Below are positions 22,960-34,527 of a DNA stretch of 64,000 nucleotides, piece by piece (position 1 is the stretch's first letter; each line of letters opens with the position of its first letter). The position numbers and the translations under genes are program-made. The notes beneath the pieces were generated by a model. It worked only from the letters and a program-made list of their open reading frames with translations, made no database searches and was not told the origin of the DNA. Origin of the DNA: Gnetum montanum. Taxonomy: Eukaryota; Streptophyta; Gnetopsida; Gnetales; Gnetaceae. The DNA is taken from positions 139,110 through 203,109 of the forward strand of contig MNCI01023868.1 in the NCBI GenBank assembly GCA_015680685.1, in the 5' to 3' direction.

Positions 22960-24430
22960 AAAAAATCTACCGGCTAGCATGGAATATGTATTTTTGAAAA
23001 TGGGAAGCTAGTCATAATCAATGCAAAATTTACTCTAGAACAAAAAAAAGATGTTGAATGTGGTTGAAAGATGGGTAGTAGCTTTTGCTTGGTCATATCC
23101 TGAACTCACAGGGATTAATCCTAGGATATGCCAACATCGCATCTACACTGATCTGGCCATGGAGCCAAAGAGATAGTCATAGAGGCAGTTGAATCCGAAA
23201 CTGAAGTAGATCATCAAAGAGGAAATTGAATAACTCCTCAAGGAAACATTCATTTATTCCATTGCATATAGTGAGTGGGTTAGTCCACTCATGATTGTGC
23301 TAAAGAAATGAGGCAAGTGACAGGTTTGCATCAATTTTTGGTTGTTGAATATGGCAATATTCAAGAACCATTTTCCATCGTCATTTTTGATTAGGTGTTA
23401 GACACAATCTCTAAGCATTACTACTACAATTTTCTAGATAGTTATAGTGGCTTTAACTAAATTCAAATTACACTAGAGGATCAAGCCAAGACAACATTCA
23501 TAAGTCCTTGGGGAACTTTTGCATATTGCAAGATGCCTTTTAGTCTATGCAATGCCCTTGCTACCTTTCAAACCTTGGTTTTAAGCATTTTTCAACACCC
23601 AATTGGTAGTGGTGTGGAAGTCTTCATGGATGACTTCTCCACCTATGGAGCTACATTTGAGCAAGCCCTAGACTGCCTTAAGCAAGTACTGAAATGATGT
23701 GTTAAGACAAACCTTAGGCTCAATGGGAAAAAGAGTCATCTAATGGTCTAGGAAGGCATTGTATTGGGGCACAAAATATCACAAGATAGAATTGAGGTTG
23801 ACCCCAAAAAAATAAGGGTCATCCTAGAAATAACCCGTCAACCAAAAACTGTCAAAGATGTTTAATCATTCCTTGGACATACTAGCTACTACTAATGATT
23901 CATAGAGAATTTCTCTAAGATTGCAAAATCATTGGTGGAGCTAAAAAAGAAAGATGCTCCATTTTTCTAGACCATGAAATGTGAATAAGCATTCTAACAG
24001 CTAAAAGAGAAATTTGTAGAAACTCTAATTCTACAAGCACCCGACCAGTCCACACCATTTCATGTTATGACAGATGCATCAAATTATGCCTTGAGAGCTG
24101 TGCTTACACAAATGGATGAAAAGAAACATCCATATTACATCCACTATGCTAGTTAAAGAATTGTGGCTACACAACTAAACTACACCACCATAGAAAAAGA
24201 ATTTATGGCAATGGTGTTTTTTCTAGAAAAGTTTAGGCATTATGTGCTTGGATATAAAGTATTTGTGCATACAAACCATAGTGCCATCTGATTCTTGATG
24301 AACAAGCCAATGGCAAGCCCCTATGTCATATGGTGGCTAGTGATCTTGCAGGAATTCAATCTTATAATGGTAGATCGAAAGAGCCTAGAGAATGTGGTCA
24401 TTGATCACTTATCTCAATTACGATGGGACA
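22960..24430 (+). pseudogene. Element B: reverse transcriptase and RNase H remnant
   Basis: The palm motif VFMDDFSTYGATFEQ is kept near 23615-23660, preceded by a FAYCKMPFSLCNALATFQ block (about 23518-23570) where most relatives have PFGLCNA. RNase H carries TDASNYALRAVLTQ near 24070-24110, then a TTIEKEFMAMVF stretch. Stops are mostly TAG, for example within the region around 23170-23240. Confidence 0.8.
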
Positions 24431-24569
24431 ACAAAGAGGAAGAAAGCCCACTATTTGATATGTTTCCTAACAAACTCTTCTTTGCTGGGGCTATAACTAA
24501 ACAATTTCCTAATGAGCCTAAATGGTATGATGACATTCTCACCTATCTTCTCATGTAAGAGATGCCACC

Positions 24570-25800
24570 AATGTTGGATCATTGGAAGAAACAATAGTTT
24601 CTTCACCAAGTAAAATTCTTCATGAAGATCAACAAACACCTCTACAAGGTGTGCACCAATGGCCTAGTTCGTTGGTGTGTCCCTGATGCTGATCAACTGC
24701 ACATTTTCCAAGATGCTCATGAAGGTCCTTGTGGAGGCCACTATGTTAGGAGATTCATAACTGTTAAAATCCTAATGGTAGGGTACTATTGGCCAATAAT
24801 CTTTAGGAATGCTTACCAATATTTTTTCTCTTATGAAAAATGCAAATGAGATGGTGGAATGATTGCTCAAATGAAAGGACCTTAACAATGGATTCAATCA
24901 TTGGAACCCTTTGACATCTAGGACATTAACTTCATGGATCCCATCACACCCATGTCAAATGGAAAGGTGTATATCATAGTCACTATTAACTATTATACAA
25001 AATGGGTAGAAGCAGCAACCATCACCAACTATACATCTTCTACTATTGCTCAGTTTGTACAAAAAANGAACTATACATCTTCTACTATTGCTCAGTTTGT
25101 ACAACAAAATGTTGTAAACAAGTTTGGTGTGCCACATGCATTAATTTCTGATAATGGAACTTACTTTATCAGCACTACCTTTCAGAAGCTCATGCAACGC
25201 TTGGGGGTTGAACATAAACACAACACCCTACCATCTCTAGGCCAATGGTCAAGTTGAGGTTACTAATAGAAAAATCACAAGGATTTTAACAAGAACTATT
25301 AGCAAATATAGAAAAGACTAGAGCACAAAACTTAACAATGCCCTCTAGGCCTATTGCTCAACATGGAAACTTCCTATAGGCTACTCTCCTTATGAGCTTG
25401 TGTATGGAAAATTACCAATACTTCCTATTCAATCCATGCTCCATACACTTTCATCAACCTATAAGCTCAACCTTAACTTGAGTTTAGCACAAAAAGAAAG
25501 ACTAATGAATCTTAACTTGGTAGACAAAAATCAAGTGGTAGCCCTATCATCTAACGAGTTGCACAAGGCCTACAACAAAAAGTGCCATGACCTTAAAATC
25601 AAAAAAGCCAAACTTCAACCACAAGATAAGGTTCTCTATTGGAACCCCACACATGTACCTCAATGAACTAGGTTTCAAACATTGTGGGAAGGACCTTATA
25701 TAATTTATGAAAATTTTCCTTCGAGAGCCATGATTATCTACAAACTTAAAATCCTAGATAAGAAATAACTTATCAACATACAACAAGTCAAATCTTTTCA
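24570..25800 (+). pseudogene. Element B: integrase remnant
   Basis: The HHCC module spans about 24690-24860 (HEGPCGGHYVRR, then CKxDGGM). The core has [14 protein letters not shown] at about 24925-24960, ISDNGTYF at about 25145-25170, and a Glu within the following VEVTNR block. At 25067 a single N separates two copies of a 36-bp segment (25027-25062 and 25069-25104), an assembly join artefact that inflates the apparent protein. The C-terminal part ends near 25800. Confidence 0.8.
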
Positions 25801-27560
25801 TGAGCATAAACCAGCAAATACAACATGCAGCTCATTAGATGGGCAACCACGCTCAATATTTCGAATCTCCTCCTTTCAACTCAATCATGGGGGAGATGGC
25901 CATCCATCTTAACTATATAAGTAGCTCCTCATTTTTTCACCATTTTTTTTTACACATTTTTGTTTTGCAACTTTTTCTTTTACACATTTTTTATTTTACA
26001 TCTTTTTGTTTTCATGTTATTAATCTTTTCTAATTTTTGTTTTGCAACATCGTTAGTACATTGTTATTTCTTGAATATTTTACACTTTTTTTATATTTTC
26101 TTTTATTCTAGTGTGATTTTGTAACTTTTTGTTAATAAGTGCCAGGAAGAGTGGTAATTTGTTGCTTGATGATGATATGTACTATGTTGTTATTTGATTG
26201 TTGGTGTCTGGATTCTAGGTTTGAATTTTGTTATTGATAATGAGGACATGGTTTCTTTTTATGCAATAGGCAGTGAGTCTACAACATCCATCCATCCACA
26301 AACTCTATGGTTTTCCTTGTTCTGGAAATATATAGTCCCTTTTTCATTAACAAAACTATAACAAATTTATGACTTTGGTAGTTTCTAGAATTGAAAATGA
26401 TTCAAAGGTTTGAATAGGATGTGACTTCAAAGGGATTTGGTATTCTTTGTGCCTTTCTACTTACCTAGGTGCATGTGTGTTTTAATGGATTTCTTACCAT
26501 TTCATGTCAACCAATAAAAGGAAGTTGAATGAGCCTTTGCATGGCATGGTTTTCATGAAAAAGAAAAAGAAAACAATGATGAGAATTTAAAGCACATCCC
26601 TTAGACACAATAAATGAATAGGTCTTGGCATGGTGTGCTTTTCATTTCAAAAAAATGATGGGAATTCAAAGCACATCTCTTAGATAAAATAAACGGGCTA
26701 CAAGCACTGGTTATGGGACTTAAAAGACATGTTACCCATGCCTGAGGATCCTTTGTAACTAAGGCCCTTCCTCACTTCCTACTTCTCTTTTCTTCTCTAA
26801 TAATGAACGGTGATTATTCTATAGAAGCACTCTTGTGTCTTAGGGGGGTAGACTAGTCTTAGAATGATAATGCAAAGTCACTGAACATGGTTGGTTTTGG
26901 TCTAAACTAAGGATGGATCTTATCAAGTCATTTAACCATAAAACTCACAAGGGACTTCATGTGACCTTAATTAGGAACTCCATTTTACTCTCTCTCATCC
27001 ATCTATGCTTTTCATGTTTCACTTCACTATTGGTTTCATGTTCTAATTCAATTTCCTAGTTTGAAGTGTCAAAATTCTTAGGTAGTTTTTTTTTTGATTT
27101 TTGTACTTAACCTTTCATAACCATTAATCATCCACAGGGCCCACAAACTCCTCAGTTTGAAGTTATGCAAGGGTAATAAAAGGCTTGTGCATGCTTTGGG
27201 GAGGATCCACTTGCATATCTTTTGGTTGGGTTAGTTAAGTTCTTTATCCTTAGACACTCTTACAATCAAATCCTTTTGTTTACCTCATCAATGATATCTA
27301 ATTATGCACATATTCACAACATTTTTCAATGAACTTTCCTTTTTATTGTTGTGAATTCTTACATCCTCTTCAAATATTTCCTTGTGTAGAACTTTTTCAA
27401 ATTTAATGGACCGCTTATCTATTTTACCCTATTTGTCAATCTTTCCACTAACACTCCTAAAGGAATCAATCAACCACAATCACAACCTAGCCGAGTGTAA
27501 CCACCAACAAGACAAGGTACTTACTAGCTATGTGTTACACATTGCATACTAATTTGTGAT
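25801..27560 (+). mobile_element. Element B: post-integrase block and conserved tail
   Basis: It has the purine block TCATGGGGGAGATGGCCATC at about 25886, T-rich TTTTACACATTTTT units (25935-26080), and then the tail conserved with A, G, D and E. Tail landmarks are CAGTGAGTC at 26272, GGGCTACAAGCACTGG at 26696, ACATGTTACCCATGCCTGAGG at 26729 and TTTGGGGAGGATCCACTTG at 27197. No gene is supported. Confidence 0.7.
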
Positions 27561-27660
27561 TTTTTGTGATTGCAGTGGGAAGCATGGACTGGAAGTGGAA
27601 CTATCTTTACCAAGGATGATGCAGTAGTACCACATGATGAGGACCATTCATGATCATTGG
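27561..27660 (+). pseudogene. Element B: vestige of the accessory ORF
   Basis: The lead-in TTTTGTGATTGCA is the same as that preceding the accessory ORF ATG in A and G. After only a short stretch the sequence passes into what precedes the 3' LTR, so about 2.8 kb of accessory ORF has been deleted in B. Confidence 0.55.
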
Positions 27661-27913
27661 ATCTTCTCTCTCACTCTTCAGCTGCCAAGGGGAGTGGATG
27701 TTAATTTTATCCAAGGGGTTCTCTTCTCTTGTCATGAACAACCAAATTTTTTAAAAGATTGTATATTTGTACACTCTGGAACTCAGAGCCTGTTGTTCCA
27801 TCTAAGTTTGTTTGTATGTCAATTAATAATCCCATACCTTCCTAATATTTTGTAAGAAACTTGTTCCTCCTCTTCTTCACTCAAGGACAAGTTTTCATTT
27901 AATCATGAGGGTA

Positions 27914-28792
27914 TCATGGATCATGTTTTGACTAGCTCCAATATCAAATACTTGATATCAGAGCCTCAACATTGAATACCCAATGTCGGAGCCTAGGAGG
28001 TGAAGTCAAATATCTAATATCATGGGGTATATGCCAACCTATAAATATAGCACTTGGGCTTATAGTTTTCATAAGTTTTTGATATAGTTTTATCAGTTTT
28101 TATCATAGATAGTGAAGCTCTTGCAATTTATTTTATCTAGAGTTAAAATATTTTCTAAGTGCCTACAGTAGGAGTTTGAGTGTGTATGAATCTTTGTTCA
28201 AACACTAATGTACTTGAGCATAGCAATGTGATGGGAATAAAAAGAAACCCTTTTGATCATCCTTGCAACACTGAGAATAGATTAAATATTTTCTTGATGT
28301 ATTTAATATTCATGCACTTCATTTCAATGCACTTTAATTAAGTAATTAATTTTTAGTTATTAATGAACACAAGCACAACCATGTCGATCATACATGTAGC
28401 ACTTGGTAACCCAAAGACGCTTAACATTTGGTAGCCCAGTAACACTATAGGTGTTCAGGATGTGTTTGGAAAGTGGGAACAGGTAGTTGTGTTAGGCTAG
28501 CTAGGTAGTAGCATAATTAGATATTAAATTCCTCTACATTTTATTCTTGTTGTAGGTGATTAAACTTACAAAACATAAAAATGATAAAAATCATGTGCCT
28601 CAATTACACTTAAATCATATCCTTGAGCTTCACAAGTGCAGTTGGGAAGACAACAAACATTCTCAACATCCATTTCACTTCATAGAGAATTAGTGCACCA
28701 AAGAACTATAAGTCCATAAAATTTGACTAAATCATGCATGAATGCCTTAGTGATTCATATGGTTGGGCATAGGGGTACCTCGCCACTCATCA
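27914..28792 (+). repeat. Element B: 3' LTR (879 bp)
   Basis: It starts TCATGGATCATG (first dinucleotide decayed from TG) and ends CCACTCATCA. GATATC/GATGTC-type motifs lie at 27942-28025 and TATAAATA at 28040-28047. The polypurine tract TCATGAGGGTA precedes it. Confidence 0.85.
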
Positions 28793-30090
28793 GTTTGCTA
28801 ATGTCTGGTTTCTATTTTTAAATTTTTGTACCAATGGCTAAGATAAGGTTTCCTTTTCATGGAATAGGCAGTAAGTCCACATCATCCACCTATTCACAAA
28901 CTCTATGGTTTTCCTTGTTTTGAAACTTTGAGGTTCCTTTCATTAAATATACTTTTAATAAATTTGTAAACTTGGTGGTTTCCAAAATTAGGAAGGATTC
29001 AAAGGTTTGCACAAGGTGTGAATTCAGATAGACTTAATACTCTTTGTACTCTTCTACTTACTTGGGTANGATAGACTTAATACTCTTTGTACTCTTCTAC
29101 TTACTTGGGTATCAATGTTTTCATGGATTTCTTACCATTCCATGTCGACCAATAGCAGGAAGTTGAATAAGTCTTTTCATGGTGTGGTTCCCATCCAAAA
29201 AATAAAAAAGAAGAAAAAAAAGTAAAAGAAATATATATATATATCATATATATGATGGAAATTCAATGCACACCCCTTAGACAAATAAACGGGCTACAAG
29301 CATTAGGTATGTGACTAGAAAGACATGTTACCCATGCCTAAAGGTCCCCTCTAACTAAGGCCCTCTCTCACTTCCTACTTCTTTTTTCTTCTCCATAAGA
29401 AAGAGTGGTTGTTCTTTGGAAGCACTCTTGTGTCTGAGGGGGGTGGATTGATCTTGGAGTGGTGATGTGAAGTCATTGAAAGCAATTGGTTTTGGTCTAG
29501 ACTAAGAATGGATCTTCTCAAGTCATTTAAACACAAATCCACGAGGCATATCTTATGGCCTCAATTCAAAACTCCATTCTACTTTCTCCATCATCCATCC
29601 ATGCTAGCCATAACTCACTTAACTATAAATGTCCATGTTCTTGTTTGATGTCTTTGTTTAACATACTTGAATTATTTGGTAGAATCTTCTGGGTTTTGGT
29701 CCTTAACTTTCATCAACCATGAATCACCTATGGGGCCCATGGACTCCTTTGGTTGAGGTTATGTAAGGGCAAACAAGGCATGTGCCTACTATGGGAAGGA
29801 TCCACTTCCATATCTCTTGGTTGGGTTCGTTAAGCACCTTATCCTTAGGCATTATTGCAATCATAATCTTTTGTGCATCCATCTTCTACATCTGAATGTG
29901 TGCTCCTTTAAGTATTTTCTTCAATGCACACATTCTTCATAAAATTTATGAAGTTTTGAGCTCAAAGACCCTCTTCAATGATTTCACCATATTCTTGGCT
30001 TTTCTGGGATTTTGTAAACACCAAATTCATTCAAAAATTCCTTGTATTTTGCAAAATATTCAAGTTTGAAAATTTTGTTTACGAACCTCA
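28793..30090 (+). mobile_element. Element G (continued): conserved tail
   Basis: It continues G after the B insertion and matches the A and B tails block by block. An artefactual duplication of 42 bp flanks the single N at 29069 (29027-29068 and 29070-29111). An A-rich and (AT)n stretch is at 29195-29255. No gene is supported. Confidence 0.7.
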
Positions 30091-30099
30091 TAAACAAGG

Positions 30100-30165
30100 C
30101 CTTGTCGATGGAGCCCACACATGTATGAGGCTCCACCGACATAGTGCAAAAATACTATAAATATG
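30100..30165 (+). promoter_or_regulatory. Element G: candidate internal promoter (inverted repeat + TATAAATA)
   Basis: TCGATGGAGCC and GGCTCCACCGA form an 11-bp inverted repeat (30105-30141, one mismatch), followed by CGACATAG and TATAAATA at 30156-30163. CGACATAG and GATGGG/CCCCATC motifs recur in G's own 3' LTR U3 (33696-33780). It lies about 450 bp upstream of the accessory ORF start. Confidence 0.55.
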
Positions 30166-30604
30166 TGTGACATCCCTTAGAAATTTTCACATTTGTCCAT
30201 AAACACTAAGGGAGTTTTTCAAATTTCTAGAGCCCAGAACCTTCCAGAGCCCATAACTTCCTAACCATTTATCCAAATCACTCCATTCTTCAACCCTATA
30301 GGTCTTGAAGGTAAGCTCTTAGTCATGGAGACCACAAATGTGCCATTTTTTATAGAAAATTTTTAGACATTTTTCTAACTCCCACAAAGGTTTAACTAAG
30401 GAAACAACATTAAGACACTAAATTACAGAAGTTAAACCTTTTCAATGAGCTCCGGTGACACTTATAATAAAAATTAATTAATAAAATAATCAATCTCCCA
30501 TTATCCAACCATAGCCAAGTGTAACTAATTAAGGAGATAAGGTATACAAAAAATTTTAAGTTGCACATTATATCTACTAATCCACAGATATTTTGTGATC
30601 GCAA

Positions 30605-33428
30605 ATGGCACTAAAAGGTAAATGACCAAGAATGGGAAGGGGCCAAGAATAGGTCCAGGAAGAACCAATTACAACCCATCCCATGGAAACTCTTAGAGAA
30701 GAAGTCAAAGTGGAGTCTATTTGTTAGATTCCAGAACAAGTGATAGTAATAAAACATTCCCACTGGGACGAGGCACCAGCTCAACAAGAAAACCTTGAGG
30801 TGACCTTGACAGAGGCTTGCCTAACTCAAATCAGATCAATGGAGATCCAAAAGGGAGTACTCCAAGAGTTGAACTTTGGCTTTTTCTTAGAGTAAGCACC
30901 TAAAGAGGTATAGGATCAACTAAAGACCTCTCCCATGTGGCCAATGATCACTTCTAGCAGGGAGTTGTATATGGGAGAGACGTTCTTATTCTAGAATAAT
31001 AGGCAGGCTAGTTCAACGATCAAAATCAAGGACATTTCAGTGTCCTACTTGATGTAGGCCATTGCAGAGGCACTTAGATTACCTAAAACTAGGGTGAATC
31101 TCACCAAGATTTCGATGTAGGCAAACCCCAAAATCAAAAAGAAATAGATTTAGTAGTGCTATGGGATTGATCATAAGGAGTACAATGTGCTCACACCAGC
31201 AAAACAAATTCACTATAAGATTTTGGCCTGTCACCTAAATCCCACAATGAGGCCCAACAAGATCACTACCCTTTCTGCCCATGTGCGTGTTGCTATGAGT
31301 GGGAGATTCTCGATCAACCTTTCATATTTGATCTATCTACAAATAGACAAGTGGTTTAAATAGAATGAATGTGGAAGGAAGGCATTCCCTTTTTCATGCC
31401 TCATCAAAAAACTATGTTGGAGGGGAGGAATGATCTGCTACACTAATGATGTTATTCGACTGCTCTGACCACTAATTAAGTGGAGATGATGAAGAACAAA
31501 ACACCTAGAACAACAATTCAAGAAGAGAAGCAGCAGCCATCACCTCCACTTGCCACTCAGAAAATTATGCCAAACATCATTACAACATCCCAATGGTTGC
31601 ATGAGTATCGAGAATGGCTCTTGAGCAACCAAGAGCAACAAGCAAGGATGAGTGGTGGAGATCCATCTATGTATCAGCCATCAATGAGTCACCTAAATGA
31701 GGTGGACTAATCAATTAGCCTGATGAGGGGAGGTGGAGCCATTTTCTTGGCCCAACAAACACAGTTGTCTACAAGGTCAAATCCTAGTGCTAGAGAGGTA
31801 ACAATATCTCTCATAGAATAGCAGCAACTCCTAGAGATTTCTAAGAACACTGTGACCTTTTCAATGCACTTGGAGGAAGGTAAGGAGGCAACAGTACTGG
31901 TGATGTAGCACTAGGGGGGCAAGAAATTGTAGCTAAGGTGGTTGCTGACAAAATTGCTAAATCACTCAATGCACATGTAATATTTGTACTAGACGTTCCT
32001 AGACTTAAAGACATGTAGATGTATGCATGGAGCATAAGTGCAAGATTAAGTGTAGCACAACATGAACAACTGCTAGACCAACTAGTAGGAACTAGAAAAC
32101 TACTTTTGGATATTTTTGACCTTTTAGATAGTATAACTACAACCTAGTCAGAGCTAGTAGAGGCAAGGGGAAAAAATATTAGATTAGAGGGGCAACTCAA
32201 AATAACTAAGGGCCTGAATGAATGCTTGGCTATGAAGGTTTCTAAATTAAGAGCCCAAGTTACCAACCTTGCATTTCTCAACCTAGCATGATAAGAGATG
32301 AAGCTCTTGAGCAACTTCACACTAGGCTAAAGGCATTGAGGATGGGATGGAGATAGCAGTGTTCTACCAATACTTAGCAAAGGCCATCCAACATAAAATT
32401 TAGAAGGCCTTAGATCTACCCCACTAGGAGAATGTGCAGTTGATTGTAGAAAACCATTGCCTATGAAACATTGATGTGCATAAACAATAGTTGAATGATT
32501 TTATCCATCAATAGCAGGAGCAACTAGCTGGAGCAAACATAGAGTTAAGGAGATTGATAGCTGAAAATAGAAACCCCTCCATGGTGGAGGCCTATGCCCC
32601 TTACTAAGAGACTACAATAGAGATCACTGACTAGAAATTAGAGGCTCTTAAATTTGAGAGAGTCAAGGATCACCACAAAGACTAGGTTGGCCTATAGAAG
32701 GAAGCAAATGAAAAACACATTCAAGTGGCGAAGGTGAAGGTGAAGAAGATTGTCTAACAACTCCAACAAGGACATAATTATGGTAGCTCATCATTGATGG
32801 GATTGATCAGTATAAGAAAGTAGAAATTTTCCTAAAGGAGTTACAAATAGAGAAAATGACTAAGTATATAGAGCTTGCTAATCTCCAATACATAAACCTG
32901 GCTATGTTAACTATCAAATGGCTATGATTAAAACTAAAAAACTAGGTGGCTAGCTCGTACTTCTTGTACAAGGCCAAGTTCAAGCACCACAAGGACACCA
33001 AGCAAAAGCTTACAGAGGTAAACACTAAACTCAAGGTTCTCAAGGGCAAATATACTAATTAGAGATCCATTGCCGAGAGCCTAGCCAACAGAATAAATGA
33101 CTAGCAAGAGCTGAAAAATGCAATCAAGGTGTTTGATATCAAACATAAACAATTCACCACCTGGTTTATCAATGTCAAGGAGGTCTTCCCAGTAATGTCC
33201 TATTCATGGAATATCCCCATTCTAGCCCATATTGGCGATGCTACATGAACTATGAATGATGCCCAGAGTAAGGAGGAGAAGATGAAGACATTACTAGATG
33301 CCTTTCACCTTTTACCAGAGGTAGCAACGACAGTAGGATAGCCACAGCTACCTCAACCACTACACATGCTCAAAGTTGCTAAAGATCCTTTGGAACCTCA
33401 AGAATCTCCACTACTTGGGACCATTTGA
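30605..33428 (+). pseudogene. Element G: accessory ORF remnant with coiled-coil region
   Basis: ATG 30605 (MALKGK) matches the start of the A copy at 3105, after the shared lead-in TTTTGTGATCGCAA. Homology continues through segments equivalent to PYLIRKLCRWAGI (here near 31395-31440) and a long Glu/Lys/Leu-rich, coiled-coil-like region to the stop at 33426-33428. Unlike the A copy it has at least one frameshift (31480-31710 is in another frame) besides many TAG stops. Length agrees with A (about 2.8 kb). Function unknown. Confidence 0.65.
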
Positions 33429-33677
33429 TCTTTTCAACCATCTTCATGTCATTAGAGGATGTGCTATCTAGTTTGAGTAGTCATGTCATGGTATTCAATT
33501 TTGTGTCATCAACAACACAAATTTTTCTAATGATGTGGATCTGTACACTTAGGCACTTAATTTTGTTGTCAGTTTTGTCATGTCAGTTTGTTATGTCAAA
33601 GAGTCAGTCAATAATCCCATACCTTCCAAATTTTGCAAAGTAAATTGAGGATGAGTTTTCATTTAGTCATGGAGGTA

Positions 33678-34527
33678 TGATGAAGGGTAAAAGTGTCACA
33701 TTGATGGGCCCCCATCAATGGGGCGACATCGACATAGCGTTTGCTGCGTTTATGGGGCCCCATCAACGTAGCTCCACAATAAATTCTATAAATACATGCT
33801 CATACATCGTGTTTATGGTAAGTCTTATCATAGTTGTAGCAAAGCTCTTGCAGTTTTGTCATTTGAGAGTTAGAATATTTTTGTAAGTGCCTGCAACAAG
33901 AGTATGAAAGTATACAGATCTTTATTTGACCACAGATCTACTTGAGAACACTAGTGTGAATGGTAATAAAGATGAGCCTTTTGATCAAACCTTGCAACAC
34001 TTGGAATAAATTAATGATTTATTTTTGCACTTACTATTTTCATTAATTATGATAAACTATAATTCGATTGATTAATTAATTAAGCTAAATAAATGAAATG
34101 CCTAACTATGATTGCTTCGAGCATAACATATAGCACTTGGTAATCCCAATAGTGCTTAACGCTTAGTAATCCAGCAATGTTGTATGTGTTCAAGATGTGT
34201 ACGGAAAGTGGGACTGAATGCTTATGTTAGGATAGTTAGTTATTAATTAGCAATCAGATTAGTTAAATAGGTTTATAAATGAAGTTTCAACTTGTTATTA
34301 ATTGTAAACAAATAAAATATAAAATAATAAAAATCATGTGTCCCAATTACACTTAACCATACAATTAAGCTTCACAAGTGTGGTTGGGAAGACAATGATC
34401 GTCATGATTAGATTTCACCTTCTAGAACTAGTGTACTTAGGAACTTAAGGTCTACGAAATTTGATCAGATTGCATGTGAATGCTTGTAATTCTATGGTTG
34501 GGCATAGGGTATACTCGCCACTCATCA
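33678..34527 (+). repeat. Element G: 3' LTR (850 bp)
   Basis: It runs TGATGAAGGG to CCACTCATCA. U3 includes a near-perfect 20-bp palindrome (ATTGATGGGC / CCCCATCAAT) at about 33703-33722, CGACATCGACATAG, GGGGCCCC and TATAAATA at 33788-33795. The tract TCATGGAGGTA precedes it. The right flank (34528) is reverse-orientation element D. Confidence 0.85.

Larger units (their letters stand above)
18605..28792 (+). mobile_element. Element B: full-length Athila-type retrotransposon nested in element G
   Basis: Two LTRs (18605-19482 and 27914-28792) bound gag, PR, RT, RNase H, INT, the non-coding tail and a vestige of the accessory ORF. G tail sequence before 18604 continues after 28793 when compared with B's own tail (26150-26230), which proves nesting. 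A hand comparison of the first 147 bp of the two LTRs gives about 28 differences, mostly transitions, so the insertion is old. Coding parts are pseudogenes. Confidence 0.88.
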
